Positions 9,390-18,028 of a DNA stretch of 64,000 nt are shown piece after piece; position 1 is the first letter of the stretch, and each line of letters starts with the position of its first letter. Source of the stretch: CALLPQ01 sp964392325 (GTDB lineage: Bacteria; Pseudomonadota; Alphaproteobacteria; Caulobacterales; Parvularculaceae); NCBI GenBank assembly GCA_964392325.1, contig CAYMPJ010000014.1, positions 39,306 through 103,305 on the forward strand. Reading direction: 5' to 3'. Under the pieces are notes generated by a model that ran no database searches, was not told the origin of the DNA, and saw only the letters and a program-made list of their open reading frames with translations. The position numbers and the translations under genes were made by a program.

Positions 9390-12287
9390 TTATGCATCAG
9401 GAGTCACATCATGACAACGCACACATAAATCGGAATGTGATGCCACAGTGCCCACCTCATCGAGATAACGCCAACAACGCTGACATTTTTGCGCCGTTGA
9501 TTTCGCCGGCACAACCTTAATGGTCGGCGTATCTTCCAGTGAAAAAGCTTCGGCCGGTCCTGCCACATTAGATAATTCAATATCAGATGTGATTGAAATT
9601 TCTGCAAAATCAAGGGTCTGACACATCTCGAACAAGGCCTTGTCTTCAATGAAAACCTGCGGACTTGTTTCAAGGCTCGCGCCAATACGTTTTTCGCGGC
9701 GCTCAACCTCGAGCGCGCCGGTCACCACACGGCGCACATCGCGAACGCGGGCCCATTTTGTCCCGAGTTCTTCATTGACCCAGCTAGAGGGTGTTTCAGG
9801 GAATAATTCCAGATGTACAGAGCCATCAGAATCTTCACCATTGCGCTGCAACCATGCCTCTTCCATCGTAAACACACAAATTGGCGCTAGCCAGACATTA
9901 ATCCGCTCAAAGATTAAATCCATAACCGTGCGCGCCGCACGGCGTTTAAGGGATGAGGGCTTGTCGCAATAGAGACAGTCTTTACGGATGTCGAGATAAA
10001 AGGCAGACAAATCAAGTGAGCAAAGATCGTACACGCTGCGCCAGACAGTTTTAAAATCAAACACGTCATAGGCATGGCGTACAGTTGCATCGGTTTTTGC
10101 AAGCAGATGCAGAACATATTTTTCAAGTTCTGGCATCTCGTTAACATCAACACGTTCTGCCTCATTAAACCCGTCAAGTGCGCCCAATAAATAGCGCAAT
10201 GTATTGCGCAGCTTGCGATAGGCATCGACCGCAGAACCAATACTCTCATCACCAATACGCAAATCATCGGAATAATCCGAGCTTGCCACCCAAATACGCA
10301 AAATATCAGCGCCGTATTGATTGGTGATTGTCGCCGGATCGATAATATTCCCGAGCGACTTGGACATTTTCAGTCCGTCTTTATCAAGAACAAATCCGTG
10401 GGTTAGAATATTATCATAAGGCGCGCGGCCGCGATTACCGCACCCCACAAGCAAAGAAGACTGGAACCAGCCGCGATGCTGGTCAGAACCTTCCAGATAT
10501 ATATCTGCCGGCCATTTCAGATCATCACGCTGTTCAAGACAAAAAGCCTGCGTGGACCCGGAGTCAAACCAGACATCGAGAATGTCTTCAATTTTCTCAT
10601 AATCTTCTGCGCTATAATCAGCGCCAAGAAATTCCTGCGCGGGTGTATCAAACCATGCATCTGCGCCGCGTTCCTTGATCGCATCCATAATGCGCGCATT
10701 AACCGCTTCATCAACAAGCGGTGCACCGGTGGTGCGATCTGCAAATACGGCAATGGGCACACCCCAAGCGCGTTGGCGCGAAATCAGCCAATCAGGGCGC
10801 CCCTCGACCATGGAAAGAATCCGATTGCGTCCAGAGGGCGGTGTAAAGCGTGTGTCATCAATCGCTTTCAGGGCTGTATCACGCAAGCCCCCCTCCCCTT
10901 TTTCTCCAAGACGGATAAACCACTGCGGGGTATTACGAAAAATGACCGGCGCTTTAGAACGCCACGAATGGGGATAAGAGTGCTTTAACCGCCCACGGGC
11001 TAATAATTTTCCATGGGCAATGAGCTCGGCAATAACGCTTTTATTGGCATCCCCATCTTGTCCGGCTTTTTTACCTTCTGTGCGCAAGACTTTCTTGCCT
11101 TCAAAGCCCGGCGCTTGATCCGTATAGGCACCATCTGGCCCAACCGTGTAGGGAATGTCGCCCTGAGGCAATCCGTGGTTCATCCATGCATCATAGTCAT
11201 CAGCACCGTGGCCGGGGGCCGTGTGCACAAAGCCGGTCCCTGCATCATCGGTGACATGATCGCCATCAAGCAAGGGTACTGAAAACTCATACCCTCCCTC
11301 AAACCCTTTTAGGGGATGATCGCATTCTCCGCCTTTTAGATCATCAGCACTCACCGTTTCAAGGCGATCCCATTCTTCAATTAAACCGGCCTCTCGGACA
11401 TCTTCGGCCAGTGCATCAGCGACAATCAATGTGTCACCAGGCGCGGACCAAGGCTCGAATTCAAGGTCACTTTTCATGGCTTTAACTTTATAAAGCCCAT
11501 AAGAAAGCCCCGGCCCATAGCAAATTGCGCGGTTACCGGGAATTGTCCAAGGCGTTGTTGTCCAGATGACAATTGACGCATCTTTATAAGGACCATCGCG
11601 CAAGGGAAATTTCACCCAGATGGTTGTTGATTGATGATCATGATATTCGATCTCGGCTTCAGCCAAGGCCGTTTGCTCAACAGGTGACCACATAACCGGT
11701 TTGGAGCCGCGATAGAGCAGGCCTTGTTTGGCAAATTTTAAAAGCTCACCAACAATGGCCGCTTCCGAGCTAAATTTCATGGTCGTATAGGGATCGTCCC
11801 AATCTCCCTCAATCCCGTAACGCTGAAATTCCTGACTTTGAATTTCAACCCATTTGGCTGCATATTCCCGGCAGGCAGAACGAAATTCCGAAGACGGAAT
11901 ATCTTCCTTTTTACGACCCTTACCGCGAAAATCTTCTTCAACTTTCCACTCGATCGGCAAGCCATGACAATCCCAGCCGGGGACATAGTTGGAATTAAAG
12001 CCCAGCATTTGGCGTGAGCGAACAATCAGATCTTTCAGGATTTTATTAAATGCATGACCCATATGCAGATGGCCATTGGCATAGGGCGGGCCATCATGAA
12101 GCACATAAAGCGGGCGATCTTTGGCCTCTTCGCGCAAGCGCTTATACATGCCCATATCGGCCCAGCGCTTTAGATATTGCGGTTCGCGTTTGGGCAATCC
12201 TGCCCGCATTGGGAAATCGGTCTTGGGCAGAAACAAACTATCTTTGTAATCTGCGCCCTCTTTTGGTGTGGATGCATCATTTGGCAT
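9390..12287 (-). CDS. ileS: Isoleucyl-tRNA synthetase
   Basis: Charges tRNA-Ile. The class I catalytic core has the HIGH box as GHLHMGH within PPYANGHLHMGHAFNK and the KMSKS loop as LKMSKSLGN; the editing domain (CP1) has TTTPWTIPGN and the zinc-ribbon C-terminus has CQRCWRYLDEVG and LCVRCH, the bacterial type 1 form. Length 965 is normal and the frame is intact. It heads the minus-strand group ileS-lspA-DUF3035-mutL. The upstream region, about 200 bases, is G+C-rich with short inverted repeats but no leader structure I can identify. Confidence 0.98.
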   Translation of the reverse strand: MPNDASTPKEGADYKDSLFLPKTDFPMRAGLPKREPQYLKRWADMGMYKRLREEAKDRPLYVLHDGPPYANGHLHMGHAFNKILKDLIVRSRQMLGFNSNYVPGWDCHGLPIEWKVEEDFRGKGRKKEDIPSSEFRSACREYAAKWVEIQSQEFQRYGIEGDWDDPYTTMKFSSEAAIVGELLKFAKQGLLYRGSKPVMWSPVEQTALAEAEIEYHDHQSTTIWVKFPLRDGPYKDASIVIWTTTPWTIPGNRAICYGPGLSYGLYKVKAMKSDLEFEPWSAPGDTLIVADALAEDVREAGLIEEWDRLETVSADDLKGGECDHPLKGFEGGYEFSVPLLDGDHVTDDAGTGFVHTAPGHGADDYDAWMNHGLPQGDIPYTVGPDGAYTDQAPGFEGKKVLRTEGKKAGQDGDANKSVIAELIAHGKLLARGRLKHSYPHSWRSKAPVIFRNTPQWFIRLGEKGEGGLRDTALKAIDDTRFTPPSGRNRILSMVEGRPDWLISRQRAWGVPIAVFADRTTGAPLVDEAVNARIMDAIKERGADAWFDTPAQEFLGADYSAEDYEKIEDILDVWFDSGSTQAFCLEQRDDLKWPADIYLEGSDQHRGWFQSSLLVGCGNRGRAPYDNILTHGFVLDKDGLKMSKSLGNIIDPATITNQYGADILRIWVASSDYSDDLRIGDESIGSAVDAYRKLRNTLRYLLGALDGFNEAERVDVNEMPELEKYVLHLLAKTDATVRHAYDVFDFKTVWRSVYDLCSLDLSAFYLDIRKDCLYCDKPSSLKRRAARTVMDLIFERINVWLAPICVFTMEEAWLQRNGEDSDGSVHLELFPETPSSWVNEELGTKWARVRDVRRVVTGALEVERREKRIGASLETSPQVFIEDKALFEMCQTLDFAEISITSDIELSNVAGPAEAFSLEDTPTIKVVPAKSTAQKCQRCWRYLDEVGTVASHSDLCVRCHDVTPDA

Positions 12288-12491
12288 CGGTAAATCCTGT
12301 ACGCTATCTGAGAGATTAAAATCCGTAATTGCGCTATCTAACAGGGCTCGGCCAACACGTCACCCCCTTCTTCTAGGGGCCCTCCATGGAGCCTCTTTAG
12401 GGCCTCTTTGCCGCCCTCAGCATTGAGCCCGTTGAAATCGACACTCTGCCATGAATGAGATTTAATGGAATTTTGTAAGTTCCAAACACAA

Positions 12492-12520
12492 AAGCCACCC
12501 ATCTTGGCGATGGGTGGCTT
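12492..12520 (-). terminator. Rho-independent terminator after the Arg/Ser-repeat protein gene
   Basis: A perfect 12-bp stem, AAGCCACCCATC with GATGGGTGGCTT and a 5-base loop, is followed by T-rich sequence on the minus strand (and a short T-run on the plus strand). It lies about 30 bases past the stop of the repeat-protein gene and ahead of the ileS promoter region, so it separates the two units. Confidence 0.85.
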
Positions 12521-12550
12521 TGTTTAAGTCACGAATAAAATCTAGAAAAT

Positions 12551-13495
12551 CTAGTTTATTTCGAGATAACTAACATTGGCCGGGCTCGCTTCACATGTCA
12601 TCGTGCGCAAGAACTGACCGCCACGGCCATCAAGAGTTGTGAACTCTGCATTGAATATCCAACTGTTCTCGCTGATAGTACCACCAGATACCGGGCTGTT
12701 TGGAAGGCCAATTTCTATGCCGCGTTGCTGCATATCTGCACTTAGCGTGCTCAGACAAAGGTCGAAAGCCGGCTGAAAATTGCCCTGAAGGGAACCAACC
12801 AATACTTCAGATCGTTGCGCAGATTGACCACCTTGAGGGGGCACACCGCCGGAATTGTCATAGCTTCCAAATTGACGGCCATCATCATAATTGGCGTTAG
12901 AAATACGATCAATCAGGATTAACGAGCCGATGATCCCTGTGCCAAAGAAAAAGGCATTGGAGTTAAAGAAACCACCATAATAGCCACGTCCATAAAAGCC
13001 GCCGCCAAAGCCCCGGTAGAAGTTACCTACACCAAAACCAAACCGGCTACTGCGGAATCCGCCGCCTCTAAAGCTTCTACGGGAGCTAAACCCGCGCGAA
13101 CTTCTAAATCCGCGATTACTACGGAAACCCCGGCTGCTGCGAAAACCCCGGCTACTACGAACGCCGCGACTGCGGGCACCGCGACTACTGCGAACACCGC
13201 GACGACTACTGCGGCTACCGCGACTACGCGCACCGCGGCTACTTCTCACACCCCGGCTGCCGCGAGCACCGCGACTGGACTGAAATGCAATAGCACTAAG
13301 AGTTGGGCTGCCAGCTGCTGTAAGCGCAGTTGTACCCAAGAGCGGCGATGAAATTGCGGATGAAGAAATCAGCGCTGCACCTGCATCAGAGGCCTGAGCA
13401 GTAGCAAGTGTGGCGGGCACCATCATGCTACCAGCCACAAGAGTTAATACTGATAATTTTTTTACTAACGCATTACTGGTAAATGAGGTCTTCAT
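12551..13495 (-). CDS. Secreted Arg/Ser/Gly-repeat protein of unknown function
   Basis: A 314-residue protein with an N-terminal signal peptide ending near ATAQA, so exported. Residues about 75-150 consist of units such as SSRGFRS, SSRGARS and RGVRS, strongly basic; they pass into a Gly/Tyr/Phe-rich stretch (GGFYGRGYYGGFF), a hydrophobic segment GIIGSLILID, and a globular C-terminal domain of about 90 residues with two Cys (DLCLST and MTCEAS) that could form a disulfide. I recognise no family. The repeat could bind anionic surface polymers or nucleic acid; this is inference. It sits between ribF and ileS, which are usually closer, and has its own terminator. Confidence 0.7.
   Translation of the reverse strand: MKTSFTSNALVKKLSVLTLVAGSMMVPATLATAQASDAGAALISSSAISSPLLGTTALTAAGSPTLSAIAFQSSRGARGSRGVRSSRGARSRGSRSSRRGVRSSRGARSRGVRSSRGFRSSRGFRSNRGFRSSRGFSSRRSFRGGGFRSSRFGFGVGNFYRGFGGGFYGRGYYGGFFNSNAFFFGTGIIGSLILIDRISNANYDDGRQFGSYDNSGGVPPQGGQSAQRSEVLVGSLQGNFQPAFDLCLSTLSADMQQRGIEIGLPNSPVSGGTISENSWIFNAEFTTLDGRGGQFLRTMTCEASPANVSYLEIN
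13027..13275 (-). repeat. Tandem coding repeat of Arg-Ser-Gly units
   Basis: Imperfect tandem repeats of about 18-21 bases encode SRGxRS-type units in the secreted repeat protein. The repetition is visible at DNA level as recurring CGxGGxxxxxxCGxAGT-like blocks with synonymous variation, so the array looks old rather than freshly amplified, although length variation between strains would be expected. Confidence 0.65.
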
Positions 13496-13767
13496 AATTA
13501 TTCTCCTGTCTAATCGACATTTGCTTCCCTCTCAAACACACTGCAATGAAAGTCCATCACTTAAAATTGCTGTGCGCCTATCAAAGATAAGCTCTCTTTA
13601 GAGCCTGACCCTTCTGGCCTGACCCATTTTCGGAGACTTGCCCACTTGCCACATCAATTTTAGTGCGTGTGGTTGATCGCCAAGTCATCCAACTTGAGAG
13701 CAGTATAACACATAGATGGGCAGTTTTGAGGCAAAACCCACCCCAGTTCGGCCTAGATTAAGAGAAT

Positions 13768-13867
13768 NNNNNNNNNNNNNNNNNNNNNNNNNNNNNNNNN
13801 NNNNNNNNNNNNNNNNNNNNNNNNNNNNNNNNNNNNNNNNNNNNNNNNNNNNNNNNNNNNNNNNNNN
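13768..13867. other. Assembly gap of 100 N flanked by a 21-base duplicate
   Basis: The 21 bases at 13747-13767 are repeated exactly at 13868-13888. Collapsing the copies gives a continuous sequence that runs into the end of ribF, whose stop lies in the right copy. The gap is therefore probably an unmerged contig overlap, not missing DNA. The rest of the 13496-13878 interval has no gene that I can support. Confidence 0.85.
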
Positions 13868-13878
13868 TTCGGCCTAGA

Positions 13879-14799
13879 TTAAGAGAATAACGCTCGCACA
13901 ACATCACAATCAGTTGTGATTTGGGCTTTCAGGGCCTCAATTGAGGCAAATTTGTGTTCGTCCCTGATAAAATCCAGAAACAAGACCTTAATTTCCTGAT
14001 CATATAGATTCTGGTCAAAATCAAACAGATGAACCTCTAATAATGGCTCCGCTGTGCCCACTGTCGGTTTGCGTCCAAAATTCGCGATACCATTATGGGA
14101 CTTACCATTGACGATTGCCTGAACCGCATAAACCCCATATTTGGGCGGGACGATTTCGCCAAGGCGCAAATTTGCGGTCGGAAATCCAATTGTACGCCCG
14201 AGCTTCTGTCCGGTCTCAACAAGACCAGATACCGCAAAAGGACGCCCTAGCATTCTGGTCGCCTGTTTTATATCTCCCTTGGCAATTGCCTCGCGGATTA
14301 TGCTGGAGCCAATTTTTTCATCAGCAGGGAGCCCCTCAGACTCCTCAAGAGCTTTCGGGTCCACAAGAACGACTTCAATCCCGAGCTCCGCGCCGATTTT
14401 TTTCAAAAAAGCACCGTCGCCTGCGCGCCCTTTGCCAAACCGAAAATCACTCCCTACCAATACACCGGTAATGCCCAAATCCTCGACGATAATTGTCCTG
14501 ATAAACTCTTCGGCGCTGAGATTGGCCATCTCGTCATCAAACGGCAGCGCATGAATCTGGTCGACATCAAGTTCAAACAGACATGCATCCCGCTGCTCTG
14601 TTCCCATCAGTAAAAACGGCGGATCATCCGGGCGAAAATAACGCCGCGGATGGGGATCGAATAAAATAATGGCTTTCAAGGCATCATGGCTCTTGGCAAG
14701 ATCAGACAGCCTACTGATTAAATATTGGTGACCCAAATGGACACCATCAAAATTGCCAATGGCCGCAAAAATACGCTCTTCTTTCGGGGGAGTTACCAT
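13879..14799 (-). CDS. ribF: Bifunctional riboflavin kinase / FAD synthetase
   Basis: Makes FMN and then FAD from riboflavin. The N-terminal nucleotidyltransferase half shows IGNFDGVHLGHQYL and VLVGSDFRFGKGRAGD; the C-terminal riboflavin kinase half shows GRTIGFPTANLRL, PKYGVYAV, NFGRKPTV and LLEVHLFDFDQNLY. Length 306 is complete. Its ATG overlaps the end of the HAD hydrolase gene by 7 bases, implying one transcript with translational coupling. The stop codon sits just inside the right edge of the assembly gap repeat, so the last codons depend on that join being right. Confidence 0.96.
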   Translation of the reverse strand: MVTPPKEERIFAAIGNFDGVHLGHQYLISRLSDLAKSHDALKAIILFDPHPRRYFRPDDPPFLLMGTEQRDACLFELDVDQIHALPFDDEMANLSAEEFIRTIIVEDLGITGVLVGSDFRFGKGRAGDGAFLKKIGAELGIEVVLVDPKALEESEGLPADEKIGSSIIREAIAKGDIKQATRMLGRPFAVSGLVETGQKLGRTIGFPTANLRLGEIVPPKYGVYAVQAIVNGKSHNGIANFGRKPTVGTAEPLLEVHLFDFDQNLYDQEIKVLFLDFIRDEHKFASIEALKAQITTDCDVVRALFS

Positions 14800-15653
14800 C
14801 GAAGACTCTCCGCCGTCGCAACCGCATGGGCACCTGCATCGCGCAAAATTTCCTCAACGGATGCATCGCTCTTTTCGTGAATACCGCCAGAGCCAAAAAT
14901 ATATAAAATATCGATGCCATGACGGTTCGCCCCCGCCACATCAGTGCCAAGGCCATCGCCAATAGCCAGAACATTCCCCGGCTCGAGAGTTTGATCAAAC
15001 CCTTTAAGACGCTCCATCGCAAGTTCATAGATCGGTTTATGGGGTTTACCCCCATGAATAACTTTGCCGCCCAGTCGTTCATAAACTTGCGCAAGGGCAC
15101 CGGCGCAATAGATCAGGCGATCCCCCCACCGCACAACAATGTCGGGATTGGCGCATATCATTTCGACACCGCGCTCAATCGCCGGGGCAAACATCGGGGC
15201 ATAATCTTCCGGTTTTTCATCCCCCAACTCGTCAAGCATCCCGGTACAGATGATAAAGTCTGCCCGTTCAAGAGGGACAAAATCAATTGCTAGATTTTGA
15301 TAGAGCGCATCATCTTTATCCGGGCCCAATCGATAAAAGGGCGCCGGCAAATGTTTTTTTATTTCTGCGCGCACCGCATCGCCCGAGGTAACAATTGAAT
15401 CATAGGCATTATCGGGCAAGCCCAATCGCTCCAATTGCGCCGGAATAATCGAGGAGGGTCGCGGCGCATTGGTTAAAATGACAATCGGCCCAATTTCCTC
15501 GCGAAACCGGACCATGGCCTCACCAGCCCCATCAAACAGCTCAACCCCATTATGGATAACCCCCCAGGCATCAATCAAGGCACCACGATAAGGCTTTGGA
15601 CGGGGGCGCGCCAGAAGCTGAGAGAGACTATCGATATTTTGTAAACTTTCCAC
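14793..15653 (-). CDS. TIGR01459-type HAD class IIA hydrolase
   Basis: Predicted cytoplasmic sugar- or nucleotide-phosphatase-like hydrolase of the NagD side of the HAD superfamily. Motif I is GALIDAWGVIHNG, in which the first catalytic Asp is present (DAWG rather than DxDG); motif II is ILTNAPRP, the Lys motif is HGGKPHKPIYE and motif IV is AIGDGLGTDVAGA. It precedes and overlaps ribF, an arrangement common in alphaproteobacteria, so a role around flavin nucleotides is possible but unproven. Length 286 is typical. Confidence 0.88.
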   Translation of the reverse strand: MESLQNIDSLSQLLARPRPKPYRGALIDAWGVIHNGVELFDGAGEAMVRFREEIGPIVILTNAPRPSSIIPAQLERLGLPDNAYDSIVTSGDAVRAEIKKHLPAPFYRLGPDKDDALYQNLAIDFVPLERADFIICTGMLDELGDEKPEDYAPMFAPAIERGVEMICANPDIVVRWGDRLIYCAGALAQVYERLGGKVIHGGKPHKPIYELAMERLKGFDQTLEPGNVLAIGDGLGTDVAGANRHGIDILYIFGSGGIHEKSDASVEEILRDAGAHAVATAESLRW

Positions 15654-16069
15654 AAGGTCAGCGCATAAAACCAGCAGGCTGGCTGGTCAAGACAAAACCG
15701 CGTTTGTAGTGCCTCAGTGTGAAACTGAAGGGCAATTAATGGCCCGTTTGTCGACATTCGCCACCAGAATTTCTATTTCTGAAAACTGGTACAAATTTGC
15801 CGTAGCGAGCGGCTTAAAACGCCCTAAATAAGACACTCGGCTCTCTTCTGCAAAAGGGCGCATTAAAGCTAGGGTGATCTCTTTGGTGAAACAAATCCAG
15901 AGGATAACTATTACGCATCAAAAACAAGAAATAGAAACGAAAATTAGAGATTGGCAGGGAAGTGTTGAGCAAACAGATGAGGTTTTGGTCGTCGGTATTG
16001 AATTGTAAGGTGAAAAGAATTAAATTTAGCGCTCTTTATTTTTGATACTTTTAATACGAAACTATACAA
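15654..16069. other. Intergenic region, no gene supported
   Basis: The left part has the base composition of the host genes; the right part from about 15900 is clearly richer in A and T, like the following dehydratase gene, so the edge of a transferred segment may lie here. No repeat, tRNA or insertion-sequence end is visible. Confidence 0.4.
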
Positions 16070-17152
16070 ATGGAAAATACGGTTCGAACAAGTGTTGCTT
16101 ACGAAAAGATAAAAACATTTACTTCCTGGGAAGCTCCAGATCATTGGTTGAAGATAAAAACGATTGATATGCATACCGGAGGAGAGCCATTAAGGGTGAT
16201 TTTGAGTGGTTTTCCAGAAATAAAAGGAAATAGTGTGTTGGAATGTCGTCAGTATGTAAAAGACAATTTCGATCACCTTCGTACTGCTTTAATGTTTGAG
16301 CCACGTGGTCATGCCGATATGTATGGGCTATTGCCACTTCCTCCGTTTAATGATGATTCTGATTTTGGCGTATTGTTTTTACACAATGAAGGATATTCTA
16401 CAATGTGTGGACATGCAACGATTGCAATTACAAAGTTAGCTGTTGAGTTGGGGTGGATAGATGTAAAAGAAGGATTGAATCAGATTAAAATTGATGCACC
16501 TTGTGGGCAATTGACTTCATATGCAGAAGTTAAAGATGGAAAAGCTGAAAAAGTCCATTTTCACAATGTACCTTCTTTTGTTGTTGCTCTCGACGAAGAA
16601 GTTGAAGTGCCAGGTTTAGGTAAGGTCGTCTATGATTTGGCTTATGGGGGGGCTTTTTATGCGTATGTCGACATGAATAAAAATCAATTTGATTTTGATC
16701 TTACTCCTGAAAGTTACCAGGCATTGATTGGCAACGGAATGGCAATAAAAAGAGCTGTTATGGCTCAGAAAGACAATGTTGTACATCCGTTTGAAGAAGA
16801 TTTGAGTTTCTTGTACGGAACCATTTCTACAGGAGATGCAATTGCCGATGGAGTAGATAGTCGAAACGTCTGTATTTTTGCAGAAGGCGAAGTAGATAGA
16901 TCATCTACGGGTTCGGGAGTTGCTGGTAGAGCAGCGATACGTTACAAACGTCAGGAGATTGCACAAGGAGAAAAGCTGGATATTGAAAGCATTCTTGGTA
17001 GTGTAATGACGACAAGTGTTCATGAAGAAGTTGATTTTGGTGCTTTCAAAGCAATTATTCCACAAGTAGAAGGAAGCGCAAATATTGTGGGTCAGAACGA
17101 GTTTGTAATTGATCCTGAAGACCGCTTTAAAGATGGATTTATTTTAAGATAA
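16070..17152 (+). CDS. Trans-3-hydroxy-L-proline dehydratase (proline racemase family)
   Basis: Proline-racemase-fold enzyme. The first catalytic residue is Cys113 in MCGHATIA, but the second catalytic Cys of racemases and epimerases is replaced by Thr280 in DRSSTGSGV. A Cys/Thr pair marks trans-3-hydroxy-L-proline dehydratases, which release water to give pyrroline-2-carboxylate. DMHTGGEPLR near the N-terminus is the family start motif. Length 360 is normal and the frame intact. The gene is noticeably more A+T-rich than its neighbours and uses different codons, with A+T-rich flanks ending at a strong terminator, which suggests transfer from a low-G+C lineage, possibly Bacteroidota. The nearby minus-strand ornithine-cyclodeaminase-family gene could reduce its product. 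Confidence 0.85.
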   Translation: MENTVRTSVAYEKIKTFTSWEAPDHWLKIKTIDMHTGGEPLRVILSGFPEIKGNSVLECRQYVKDNFDHLRTALMFEPRGHADMYGLLPLPPFNDDSDFGVLFLHNEGYSTMCGHATIAITKLAVELGWIDVKEGLNQIKIDAPCGQLTSYAEVKDGKAEKVHFHNVPSFVVALDEEVEVPGLGKVVYDLAYGGAFYAYVDMNKNQFDFDLTPESYQALIGNGMAIKRAVMAQKDNVVHPFEEDLSFLYGTISTGDAIADGVDSRNVCIFAEGEVDRSSTGSGVAGRAAIRYKRQEIAQGEKLDIESILGSVMTTSVHEEVDFGAFKAIIPQVEGSANIVGQNEFVIDPEDRFKDGFILR

Positions 17153-17176
17153 TTAATATACAATTCTTACATGTAA

Positions 17177-17202
17177 AAAGCCGGACAAATTTGTCCGGCT
17201 TT
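17177..17202 (+). terminator. Rho-independent terminator after the dehydratase gene
   Basis: A perfect 26-base palindrome (AAAGCCGGACAAA and its complement) starts 24 bases after the stop codon. It ends in only three T, so termination may be moderate, but the stem is strong and usable in both directions. Confidence 0.75.
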
Positions 17203-17271
17203 CAATGGACTGCGAAGAACAGTTATTTTTAATGCTACGAAACCACGAGTATGAATAATCAGGAGCCAATA

Positions 17272-17784
17272 ATGCCGAAAAATATTGATCAACTGTTATG
17301 CACAATTATTTCGGCAGTCATTCTGACAGCTTGCAATGTGAATACCCCATCAAGCAACACGGCGAATTCAGGTTACGATCTAGCGGCGGAAAAAGAAGCG
17401 GTTGCTCAAGCGCAAGAAAACTTATTTGAAATACTGAAAAACAAGCAACCACATGAACTTAACGATCATTATCTTCCTGAGGTTACGAGGTTCCATCAAG
17501 AGGGGGGGCTCGATGTGGGTTGGTCAGCAAACCGCGCCGATGAATTTCAAGAAATGTTCGATAGTGGGCTCACATTAACACTCACTGACTGGGAGCTTCT
17601 TGATTTACGCATATTTGGGAACACGGCAATCACGGCAGGGCAAGCAATTGGAGGGTGGCAAGATGGCGATGGAAATGGCACCCTCAGTACAATACGTTTC
17701 ACCTATGTTTGGGTAAAAACAGCCGAAGGCTGGAAAGAAGCGCATCACCACGCGTCTGATTTCAAAGGTGAACTTAAATTTTAA
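17272..17784 (+). CDS. NTF2-like / DUF4440-type lipoprotein
   Basis: About 170 residues with a short signal peptide and the lipobox ILTAC (Cys at about residue 20), so a predicted lipoprotein. The mature part has an NTF2-like (SnoaL/DUF4440) pattern: an N-terminal helix AAEKEAVAQAQENLFEIL, a loop, a helix ADEFQEMFDSGL, then strands ending in RFTYVWVKTAEGWKEAHHH, the typical end of this fold. The start at 17272 (MPKNIDQ) gives a better signal peptide than the upstream ATG at 17251. No catalytic role can be assigned. Confidence 0.7.
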   Translation: MPKNIDQLLCTIISAVILTACNVNTPSSNTANSGYDLAAEKEAVAQAQENLFEILKNKQPHELNDHYLPEVTRFHQEGGLDVGWSANRADEFQEMFDSGLTLTLTDWELLDLRIFGNTAITAGQAIGGWQDGDGNGTLSTIRFTYVWVKTAEGWKEAHHHASDFKGELKF

Positions 17785-17801
17785 ATATAGAGATGAGGTT
17801 A

Positions 17802-17978
17802 TTATTTCATCTTTAACAAAGCACGATACTGAGCAAATGTCAGGTGATGAAAATCACCGGGTATTTTTGTAATTCCACTATGGTATCTATCGAATGCACC
17901 GTCCTGCTTGAGGCGAGAAGTAAGACGTACAGTTTCAATATAATGATAACTGCAGAAGACTTCTTTAAAACTAATCCC
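17802..17978 (-). pseudogene. Possible C-terminal remnant of an unidentified gene
   Basis: The minus strand holds an open stretch of about 57 codons with protein-like composition, including YHYIETVRLTSRLKQ and GDFHHLTFAQYRALL, ending in TAA. It has no start codon, and a stop lies just upstream in the same frame. I read it as the tail of a decayed gene in a patchwork region, but the family is not identified and chance cannot be excluded. Confidence 0.3.
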
Positions 17979-18028
17979 TTAGTCTCTTTACCTCTGTGAA
18001 GATTTTAGTTTCTAACTCTAGCTAAGCC

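Noticed and set aside
10476..10988. Plus-strand frame of 170 codons inside ileS
   Set aside because: Antisense shadow of a conserved gene with no family pattern.
13027..13275. CRISPR-like array in the repeat-protein gene
   Set aside because: Units are short, contiguous, without spacers and in frame; they are coding repeats.
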